A stretch of DNA of 6,229 bases from Nonlabens sp. (GTDB taxonomy: Bacteria; Bacteroidota; Bacteroidia; Flavobacteriales; Flavobacteriaceae), in the NCBI GenBank assembly GCA_023301395.1, contig JALZUY010000267.1, positions 1 to 6,229 of the forward strand, read 5' to 3'. A model generated the notes under the pieces. That model ran no database searches and was not told where the DNA came from. It saw only the letters and a list, made by a program, of their open reading frames with translations. The translations under genes were made by a program, and so were the position numbers. Positions 1 to 5,858 of this stretch are shown piece after piece; positions within the stretch are counted from its first letter, which is position 1, and every line of letters starts with the position of its first letter.

Positions 1-292
1 TTTTTTCAAAATAGAGTTTTTAAATTTAATATTTACGAGTACTTCTCGGCAATTTAATGATAACAAGTATATACAAATGATTTCACAAAAATATTTTTTA
101 TCCCTAATGAAATTTATGTGATGATTATAAAATCAAGTAAGAGCCGTAATTAAATAAGGTGTAAAAAAATTTTAGTTTTATTGTTTTTGATTTTATGAAA
201 GACATTGGTCATGAATATTTTGAGATGCAAAATCTTCGGTTTCTAAGTTTTATTACAATCATACTTTATGGGTTAGATCTATTTTGTGGACT

Positions 293-308
293 TGCTTTCG
301 CGAAAGCA
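293..308. repeat. Palindromic repeat TGCTTTCGCGAAAGCA, copy 1
   Basis: This is a perfect 16-bp palindrome located 59 bp before the carboxyltransferase start codon. Sixteen bases, TTGCTTTCGCGAAAGC (292-307), recur identically at 4801-4816 inside a coding region. Two identical GC-rich palindromes in a short AT-rich window are unlikely by chance. I recall the same motif as a dispersed palindrome in marine Flavobacteriaceae genomes. Its function is unknown: a protein-binding site, a chromosome-organisation signal or a small mobile repeat are all possible. Confidence 0.7.
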
Positions 309-342
309 TGATATTTCACATTTTTCTAACACCTTAAATCGC

Positions 343-350
343 TATTTTTG
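343..350 (+). promoter_or_regulatory. Possible Bacteroidetes -7 box (TATTTTTG)
   Basis: TATTTTTG matches the Bacteroidetes primary-sigma -7 consensus TAnnTTTG at every fixed position. It lies 16 bp before the ATG at 367, which would give a leader of only about 10 bases. No TTG-type -33 element is visible at the expected distance upstream; there is only a T-run at 321-325. In AT-rich DNA such a match could be chance. Confidence 0.3.
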
Positions 351-366
351 GACAAAGACTTTTTAC

Positions 367-1995
367 ATGGATATCAACTTCAATAAAAACGAAGATCACA
401 ATAAATTACTCCTTTCAGATTTAAAACGCAGGCTAGGTGAGGTCCACTTAGGAGGAGGAAAGAAACGTATTGAAAAACTGCATGCTAAAGGTAAAATGAC
501 TGCGCGTGAACGTATTGATTACCTGGTAGATAATCCAGATGATTGTATTGAGATTGCGGCATTTGCTGGTGATGGAATGTATAAAGAACATGGCGGTTGT
601 CCTAGTGGTGGAGTGGTTATTAAAATAGGATATGTAAAAGGTAGACAAGTAATGGTAGTAGCAAATGATGCTACCGTAAAAGCTGGCGCCTGGTTTCCTA
701 TCACTGGAAAGAAGAACTTGAGAGCGCAAGAAATCGCGATGGAAAATAGATTGCCTATCATTTACTTAGTAGATAGTGCTGGTGTGTATTTACCTATGCA
801 GGATGAGATTTTTCCAGATAAAGAACACTTTGGTCGCATATTTAGAAATAACGCTGTAATGAGTAGTATGGGAATTACCCAAATCGCTGCCGTTATGGGA
901 AGTTGTGTGGCTGGTGGTGCTTACTTGCCTATTATGAGTGATGAGGCTTTAATAGTTGATAAAACAGGTAGTATTTTCCTTGCTGGTTCTTATTTAGTTA
1001 AGGCTGCTATAGGAGAAAGTATAGATAATGAAACGCTAGGTGGAGCAACTACACATTGCGAGATCAGTGGTGTTACAGATTATAAAGCCAAAGATGATAA
1101 GGATGCACTTGATAAAATAAAGAGCATTATTGACAAAATAGGTGATTATGACCGTGCTGGATTCAATAGAGTAGAAGCTGCAAAACCAGCTCTTGATCCC
1201 GAGGAATTATTTGGAGTATTGCCTAAAGAACGTAATGCACAATATGACATGATGGAAATCATTAATAGAGTTGTGGATGCAGATACTTTTGAGCCTTATA
1301 AAGACGGCTACGGTCAGACTATTATTAATGGTTATGCTCGCATAGATGGATGGGCAGTAGGTATAGTGGCAAACCAGCGTAAGATTGTAAAGACTAAGAA
1401 AGGCGAGATGCAGTTCGGTGGAGTAATATATAGTGATAGTGCTGACAAGTCTACACGTTTCATTGCAAACTGTAATCAGAAAAAAATACCACTAGTTTTT
1501 TTACAAGACGTTACCGGTTTTATGGTAGGTTCTAAGTCTGAGCATGGTGGAATTATTAAAGATGGAGCAAAGATGGTAAGTGCTGTTTCAAACTCAGTAG
1601 TACCTAAATTTACTATCGTAATAGGAAACAGCTATGGTGCTGGAAACTATGCGATGTGTGGAAAAGCGTATGACCCAAGATTGATCGCTGCGTGGCCTAG
1701 TGCTGAACTTGCTGTAATGAGTGGTAATAGTGCTGCAAAAGTACTGATGCAAATAGAAAAAGCTTCTTTAGAAAAGTCTGGTAAGAAACTAAGCGAGGAA
1801 GAAGAGAAAGCTCTCTTTGCAAAAACTAAAGACCGCTATGATGAGCAAGTATCTCCATACTATGCCGCATCACGTATATGGACTGATGGTGTTATAGATC
1901 CGCGAGATACTCGTAAATGGATTTCTATGGGAATAGAAGCTGCAGATCATGCACCTATTACTAAAGATTTTAATCTAGGAATTATACAGACGTAG
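367..1995 (+). CDS. Acyl-CoA carboxylase, carboxyltransferase (beta) subunit, methylcrotonyl-CoA carboxylase type
   Basis: This 542-residue cytoplasmic subunit of a biotin-dependent carboxylase moves the carboxyl group from carboxybiotin to an acyl-CoA. Two crotonase-like halves are visible. The N half has DATVKAGAWFPITGKK (from residue 101), EIFPDKEHFGRIF and the glycine-rich GSCVAGGAY (178-186). The C half has DVTGFMVG (381-388), KDGAKM and GNSYGAGNYAMCG (420-432). These motifs and the length resemble 3-methylcrotonyl-CoA carboxylase beta (MccB/LiuB, leucine breakdown) more than propionyl-CoA carboxylase beta, as I remember both. Substrate is therefore inferred; geranyl-CoA or another acyl-CoA cannot be excluded. 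An in-frame GTG at 286 would add 27 residues unlike the family and read through a palindromic repeat, so I chose the ATG at 367, where MDINFNKNEDHN begins as I recall for flavobacterial homologues. No biotin carboxylase/biotin-carrier subunit or other leucine-degradation gene lies nearby. A terminator follows directly. Confidence 0.93.
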   Translation: MDINFNKNEDHNKLLLSDLKRRLGEVHLGGGKKRIEKLHAKGKMTARERIDYLVDNPDDCIEIAAFAGDGMYKEHGGCPSGGVVIKIGYVKGRQVMVVANDATVKAGAWFPITGKKNLRAQEIAMENRLPIIYLVDSAGVYLPMQDEIFPDKEHFGRIFRNNAVMSSMGITQIAAVMGSCVAGGAYLPIMSDEALIVDKTGSIFLAGSYLVKAAIGESIDNETLGGATTHCEISGVTDYKAKDDKDALDKIKSIIDKIGDYDRAGFNRVEAAKPALDPEELFGVLPKERNAQYDMMEIINRVVDADTFEPYKDGYGQTIINGYARIDGWAVGIVANQRKIVKTKKGEMQFGGVIYSDSADKSTRFIANCNQKKIPLVFLQDVTGFMVGSKSEHGGIIKDGAKMVSAVSNSVVPKFTIVIGNSYGAGNYAMCGKAYDPRLIAAWPSAELAVMSGNSAAKVLMQIEKASLEKSGKKLSEEEEKALFAKTKDRYDEQVSPYYAASRIWTDGVIDPRDTRKWISMGIEAADHAPITKDFNLGIIQT

Positions 1996-2020
1996 GTCGC
2001 TAGATTATAAACTTAAAATC

Positions 2021-2054
2021 AAACTCTCAAATCTATGTGGATCTGGGAGTTTTT
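2021..2054 (+). terminator. Rho-independent terminator of the carboxyltransferase gene
   Basis: The stem-loop lies 25 bp after the stop codon. AAACTC (2021-2026) pairs perfectly with GAGTTT (2047-2052). The stem continues inward for eight more positions with one A-C mismatch and two G-T wobbles, leaving a four-base ATGT loop. A run of five T (2050-2054), then ATTT, follows the 3' arm. A-rich bases precede the 5' arm, so some activity on the other strand is conceivable. It separates the carboxylase gene from the operon starting at 2133. Confidence 0.85.
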
Positions 2055-2132
2055 ATTTGAATTAAAGTGTAATACTCAAATTCATAAGTCATATTATTGT
2101 AAATCTAGTATGCATCAATTAACTGTCATTGA

Positions 2133-2927
2133 ATGAAAAATTATTTCAACAGATTTTTTCTAATCGTAAACCTTCAAACCTTAATCATTTCATCTCTAGC
2201 TGTAATTTCTACGGCGGTTTGTATTCATTTCAAGTATGAGGCAGAGTTTCCTTTAACGCTAGTTGCTACTTCAATTATTTTCCCAATTGTCTTCTCCATA
2301 GGTGGAGCTTATAAACGTAGAGAAGCTGCATTAAGAGAATATGCTGCGATTAAAGGATATTTGCGTGCCATATATTTTGTTTCTAGAGACTGGTTGGAGG
2401 CTCCTAAGCCAGAGAATGTTACCAAGATGAATAACATTATTTTTGATTTCTTCAATAATTTTAGAATCATGTTTACCAGTCCCAAAGAACAACTAGTAGA
2501 AAATGAAAAACGCGTTTATGACAGCTTTTCAGACTTCTCTCTTTATATAAAACATGAATTACGTAATGAAGGATTGTCATCTGGAGAATGTTCTAGGACT
2601 AATCAATACCTGCAAAAGATGATGATCTCTTTTGAATCTATAAAACATATTTATCAATATAGAACTCCTAGGACACTGAGAGCATTCAGTTCCTTATTCA
2701 TCAAAGTTCTTCCTATACTTTATGGTCCTTATTTTGCGTTTAAAGCAGAGGAAATGTCCTGGGGACTTGAATTTGTAATCCCTATATTGTTGACAATGAT
2801 TCTCGTAAGTTTAGAGAATATTCAAGAGCACCTGGAAAATCCATTTGATCAAATAGGAGAAGATGATATTAATTTCAATGTAGAGAAATTTGTGGAGCGA
2901 TTGAATCACAAAACTGGAGATGAATAA
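2133..2927 (+). CDS. Bestrophin-like membrane protein (possible anion channel)
   Basis: This is a 264-residue inner-membrane protein. Two N-terminal hydrophobic segments (about 14-32 and 39-58) are followed by a long, charged, mostly helical stretch (61-183) and then two more hydrophobic segments (about 185-203 and 211-227). The layout is that of bestrophins. After TM2 comes GGAYKRREAALREYAAIKG (57-75), recalling the family's Y-x-R-W/E region. After TM4, ENPF (235-238) and GEDD (242-245) recall the NPFGEDDDD calcium clasp of animal bestrophins. YRTPRTLR (176-183) precedes TM3. Known family members form pentameric chloride channels, or cation channels in some bacteria; ion specificity cannot be read here. 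The call rests on motif order recalled from the family, not on an alignment. It is the first gene of a likely three-gene operon. No strong ribosome site or full promoter is visible. Alternative: an uncharacterised four-helix membrane protein. Confidence 0.65.
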   Translation: MKNYFNRFFLIVNLQTLIISSLAVISTAVCIHFKYEAEFPLTLVATSIIFPIVFSIGGAYKRREAALREYAAIKGYLRAIYFVSRDWLEAPKPENVTKMNNIIFDFFNNFRIMFTSPKEQLVENEKRVYDSFSDFSLYIKHELRNEGLSSGECSRTNQYLQKMMISFESIKHIYQYRTPRTLRAFSSLFIKVLPILYGPYFAFKAEEMSWGLEFVIPILLTMILVSLENIQEHLENPFDQIGEDDINFNVEKFVERLNHKTGDE

Positions 2928-2938
2928 TTGAAAATATT

Positions 2939-3730
2939 ATGAGATTTATCAAAAGAATAATTGTTTTACTTATTGTAGGCTATGTTGTAATTTGTGGTTG
3001 GCTATTCTTTTATCAAGAAAGTTTGCTGTTTTTCCCAGAAAAACTAGAACAAAATTATCAATTTCAATTTGCAAACGAGTTTGTTGAAAAGGACATAATA
3101 ACCTCAAAAGGAGATACTATAAATACGCTCTTGTTTAGTCAAGAAAACTCTAAAGGAGTAATTTTTTATCTCCACGGTAATGGAGGTAGCTTAAAGTCTG
3201 TAGGTAACGTGTCAGAAAACTTCTTACCATTAGGATATGACGTTTTTATGATAGATTATCAAGGATATGGAAAAAGCTCTGATCAGATTGAAAATCAAGA
3301 AGAATTTTATAATGATGTACAGCTGGCATATGATCACATAAAAAAATCATACAATGAAGATCAAATTGTGGTCATAGGATATTCCATTGGTACTGGTCCA
3401 GCAACTTATCTTACATCACAAAACAATCCTAAAGCACTTGTACTTCATTCACCCTATTACAGCATGAAGGATATGATGCAACGCAACTATCCAGTAATAC
3501 CTACATTTATATTAAGATATGATCTCGCGACTAACGAGTATTTAAAGAATGTAAACGTACCAGTCTATATCTTTCATGGAGTAGATGATACGGTTATTCC
3601 CGTAGAATCATCAGAAATGTTAAGTAAAGAGTTTAATATCCCATTTTATAAACTAGAGAATCAAGGACACAATAATATGTCTGGTAATCCAGTCGCGCTA
3701 GAGCAATTATCTCATATTTTAAATGAATAG
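2939..3730 (+). CDS. Membrane-anchored alpha/beta hydrolase, Bem46/ABHD13-like
   Basis: This 263-residue serine hydrolase has an uncleaved-looking N-terminal anchor: MRFIKR followed by a hydrophobic segment at about 7-25. The basic N-terminus suggests the catalytic domain faces the periplasm. QESLLFFPEKL after the anchor is typical of the Bem46 type. The oxyanion-hole motif is HGNGG (79-83), the nucleophile elbow is GYSIG with Ser149, the acid is probably Asp217 in HGVDDTVIP, and the histidine is His244 in NQGHNN. The triad is complete, so the enzyme is probably active. Its substrate (an ester, thioester, lipid or peptide) is unknown for this family. It starts 11 bp after the bestrophin-like gene, and its last codons overlap the start of the next gene by 8 bp, which indicates co-transcription and probably translational coupling. 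Confidence 0.88.
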   Translation: MRFIKRIIVLLIVGYVVICGWLFFYQESLLFFPEKLEQNYQFQFANEFVEKDIITSKGDTINTLLFSQENSKGVIFYLHGNGGSLKSVGNVSENFLPLGYDVFMIDYQGYGKSSDQIENQEEFYNDVQLAYDHIKKSYNEDQIVVIGYSIGTGPATYLTSQNNPKALVLHSPYYSMKDMMQRNYPVIPTFILRYDLATNEYLKNVNVPVYIFHGVDDTVIPVESSEMLSKEFNIPFYKLENQGHNNMSGNPVALEQLSHILNE

Positions 3731-5708
3731 AAAAAAAATAATTTATATAATCATCATCGCTTTGATAGCTTTTCTAAGCTACAAGGCCGTAACCTTTTTT
3801 GCGCTAGAAGAAGATAAAATCAACTCAGTGTATTTAATTCCTAGTGATGCGATATTTATCATGGAATTTGACGAGCCACTGGAGAATATGGAGACACTTT
3901 CTAAAAGCGCGCTATGGGATCATTTACAGACCAATGATGCGATTCATGAAATGTCTGCCAAAGTCAATGCACTCGATTCTTTATTCCAGCAAAAGGCTGG
4001 TGTTTTTAATATGATTGGTGAGAGAGACGTGTTGCTCTCTGCTCATATGATTAAGCGAGATGATTATGCTTTCCTGTATGTGGTAGATATGGATAAATTG
4101 TCCCGTTTAGGAATGGTGAAAAATAATATCAACCAACTCCTAAACGAGGATTTTAAAGTCACCAAACGACTGTATAACGAAACTGAAATCACTGAGGTGA
4201 CAGATAAGGATACTTATGAAACGCTTTCTATAGCTTTTATAAAAAATCAAATGGTGGCTTCTTACACACATACGCTAGTTGAGAAATCGATTAATGAATA
4301 TCAAAATCCGCAAATAGGGCGTGATTTACAATTTCTTGAGATTCAAAAAGAATTGAAGAAAAATGGACTTTTTAGAGTTTATTTGAACCATAAATTGCTC
4401 ACAGACTATTATAAGGTTTTCTCAAACGAGACGAGTCCAATTATACAAACATTGGAAGAAAATTTCAATTATTCGGGCTTTTATATAGAAGAAGATGACG
4501 ATCGATTGCTTACTGCAACGGGTTATTCTAGCGGTAATGAAGTTATGGACGCGCTGGTAAAAGCGCTCGATGAGTCGGGAACTGGCTCTATAGACGCGAT
4601 AAGTGTTTTGCCTCAGGAAACGGCTTTGTATATGAGTTTTGGCTTTGAAGATTTTTCTAGTTTACATGAGTCCTTTTATGGTTTGCTTGGTGAGAATCAA
4701 CCAGATTTGGTAAAAGAATATGAGTCGGGAAAAAGGAGAGTAGAGGACATCATAGATATTGATCTTGAAAAAGATTTTTATAGCTGGATTGATGATGAAA
4801 TTGCTTTCGCGAAAGCGGACTTCCCACAACTCAACGAGAAAGATGGACTTGCTGTAGCCTTTAAAACAAAAGATGTAGCCCGTAGTAGAGAACGTTTACA
4901 ATATATTGAAAATCAGATCAAAAAAACGACTCCTGTAAAATTTCAAACAGTTGATTACAAGAGTTATGATATTCATTACTTGAACATAAAAGGCTTTTTC
5001 AAGTTGATACTAGGTTCTTTATTTGAGAACATAGAAAAACCCTATTATACAACCATAGATGAGTACGTGGTGTTCAGTAATTCACCAGTAACCTTGAAAT
5101 TATACATAGATGCATATGAGTCAAAAAAGACCTTGTTTACAGACGAGTATTATCGAGAGTTTATAGACGAGTTTAGTAATTCTAGTAATGTGTTTCTATA
5201 CGTAGATACTAATAAAATGGCACATGTTTCACAATCATACTTAAATTCAGATTCAAAAAAAGAACTTCAAAATAGCGAAAACTTCTTCTCGCAATTCACA
5301 CAGCTAGGACTAGAGTTAAAAGCTGACGGTAACCACTTTAAAACTAAAGCAGTCATTCACTACGATGCTGACTATGATGCCGAAGCTTTACGATTAGAGA
5401 AGAAAACTGAAGGTATTCCATTTTCAGTACTTGATATTAAGAAAGAAGAAATCAGTAAGAAAACTATCTTTAATATTCCCGAGATATTTCCAAGTGACTT
5501 CACTGCAAATAATTATGAGACTAAGTTTCATACTGGTAAGACCGAAATGAAGGTCTATCTCAAAGATGGTATCCCACATGGCCGTTACAAGTTGTACTAT
5601 TTAAATGGCGAATTAAAAATCTCTGGTAGGTTTAAAAAAGGAGAGAAAACAGGAACCTGGCGTGCTTATACTCGTGAAGGGAAATTGTATCACAAGGAGA
5701 AGTTTTAG
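3723..5708 (+). CDS. Uncharacterised membrane-anchored protein with C-terminal MORN/YwqK-like repeats
   Basis: This protein of 661 residues begins MNRKK plus a hydrophobic segment (about 6-28), so it is probably anchored in the inner membrane with the rest outside the cytoplasm. The central 550 residues resemble, by memory, flavobacterial proteins loosely assigned to DUF3352: an early IPSDAIFIMEFDEP stretch, then repeated segments on the theme of LYVDTNKM and LYMSFGFED. I see no catalytic motif. The last 50 residues (about 611-661) hold short repeats, DGIPHGRYKLYYLNGELK and KKGEKTGTWRAYTREGKL, which fit the MORN_2/YwqK pattern (G-x-x-x-G-x-W/Y-x-x-Y-x-x-x-G-x-L). Residues 361-365 (AFAKA) are encoded by a dispersed palindrome (4803-4816), apparently an in-frame insertion. 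The start ATG overlaps the hydrolase stop by 8 bp. It is the last gene of the operon; its role is unknown. Confidence 0.85.
   Translation: MNRKKIIYIIIIALIAFLSYKAVTFFALEEDKINSVYLIPSDAIFIMEFDEPLENMETLSKSALWDHLQTNDAIHEMSAKVNALDSLFQQKAGVFNMIGERDVLLSAHMIKRDDYAFLYVVDMDKLSRLGMVKNNINQLLNEDFKVTKRLYNETEITEVTDKDTYETLSIAFIKNQMVASYTHTLVEKSINEYQNPQIGRDLQFLEIQKELKKNGLFRVYLNHKLLTDYYKVFSNETSPIIQTLEENFNYSGFYIEEDDDRLLTATGYSSGNEVMDALVKALDESGTGSIDAISVLPQETALYMSFGFEDFSSLHESFYGLLGENQPDLVKEYESGKRRVEDIIDIDLEKDFYSWIDDEIAFAKADFPQLNEKDGLAVAFKTKDVARSRERLQYIENQIKKTTPVKFQTVDYKSYDIHYLNIKGFFKLILGSLFENIEKPYYTTIDEYVVFSNSPVTLKLYIDAYESKKTLFTDEYYREFIDEFSNSSNVFLYVDTNKMAHVSQSYLNSDSKKELQNSENFFSQFTQLGLELKADGNHFKTKAVIHYDADYDAEALRLEKKTEGIPFSVLDIKKEEISKKTIFNIPEIFPSDFTANNYETKFHTGKTEMKVYLKDGIPHGRYKLYYLNGELKISGRFKKGEKTGTWRAYTREGKLYHKEKF
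4803..4816. repeat. Palindromic repeat GCTTTCGCGAAAGC, copy 2, inside a gene
   Basis: This is a perfect 14-bp palindrome, identical with one extra T on each side of the comparison to the copy at 293-308 (shared stretch TTGCTTTCGCGAAAGC). Here it sits in frame within the 3723-5708 gene and encodes Ala-Phe-Ala-Lys-Ala, leaving the reading frame intact. The following base breaks the symmetry, so the palindrome is two bases shorter than copy 1. Confidence 0.7.
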
Positions 5709-5730
5709 GGTTTAAAATTTAATTTTTTCA

Positions 5731-5761
5731 AGCTGTCACGCTGAATTTATTTCAGCGTCTC
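5731..5761 (+). repeat. REP-like hairpin repeat, copy 1 (forward)
   Basis: The 31-bp element starts AGCTGTCA and contains an 8-bp perfect stem, ACGCTGAA/TTCAGCGT (5738-5745 and 5751-5758), around the loop TTTAT. An inverted copy lies at 5817-5847. It begins 22 bp after the stop of the forward operon. No T-run follows the stem, so it is not a standard terminator, although it may stabilise or end the transcript. I recall similar TGTCATTCTGAA-type repeats scattered between genes in Bacteroidetes genomes. Confidence 0.7.
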
Positions 5762-5816
5762 CATATTTAGAGACGTCAGTTAATTACCTACTATATTCTT
5801 AAGGTTTCATCATCAT

Positions 5817-5847
5817 CAGATTCTGAGATAAATTCAGAATGACAGCT
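5817..5847 (-). repeat. REP-like hairpin repeat, copy 2 (inverted)
   Basis: Read on the minus strand it starts AGCTGTCATTCTGAATTTAT and folds as ATTCTGAA over CTCAGAAT (hairpin 5820-5840), with the same TTTAT loop and one closing mismatch. It matches copy 1 at 25 of 31 positions. Four of the six differences are two compensated base pairs. It lies 11 bp past the pyrF stop codon and faces copy 1 across 55 bp, so AGCTGTCA (5731-5738) and TGACAGCT (5840-5847) could also pair into one long stem. Confidence 0.7.
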
Positions 5848-5858
5848 GAAGATTTACT

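Larger units (their letters stand above)
1..366. other. Upstream intergenic region without a convincing gene
   Basis: This is a very AT-rich stretch with stops scattered through the frames I read. It carries the 16-bp palindrome at 293-308 and a possible -7 box at 343-350. A forward ORF of 38 codons (195-311) starts with ATG, has a hydrophobic second half and ends Ala-Phe-Ala-Lys-Ala inside the palindrome. I see no conservation signal that would make it a gene. A tiny CGAG/CTCG hairpin (36-48) has no T-run and is probably chance. I see no tRNA-like or riboswitch-like structure. Confidence 0.6.

Noticed and set aside
36..48. Small CGAG/CTCG hairpin near the left edge
   Set aside because: Only four base pairs and no T-run follow, so it is not a supportable terminator.
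448..761. Two minus-strand ORFs of 93 and 80 codons
   Set aside because: Both lie entirely opposite the carboxyltransferase gene, whose family motifs are unmistakable. Their translations show no recognisable domain.
2092..2099. TATTATTG as a -7 box for the bestrophin-like gene
   Set aside because: It has one mismatch to TAnnTTTG and no -33 element at the right distance. In AT-rich DNA this is too weak to annotate.
2121..2136. AACTGTCATTGAATGA resembling the start of the 31-bp repeat
   Set aside because: Similarity covers about ten bases, then needs a gap, and there is no hairpin. It overlaps a start codon and is probably chance.
5723..5728. Run of six T after the operon as a terminator tail
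   Set aside because: Only a weak AT-only pairing precedes it, and the good hairpin (5738-5758) comes after it, so the order is wrong for an intrinsic terminator on the plus strand.
5808..5818. TCATCATCATC triplet run
   Set aside because: It is a short simple-sequence run just beside repeat copy 2, too short to be meaningful.
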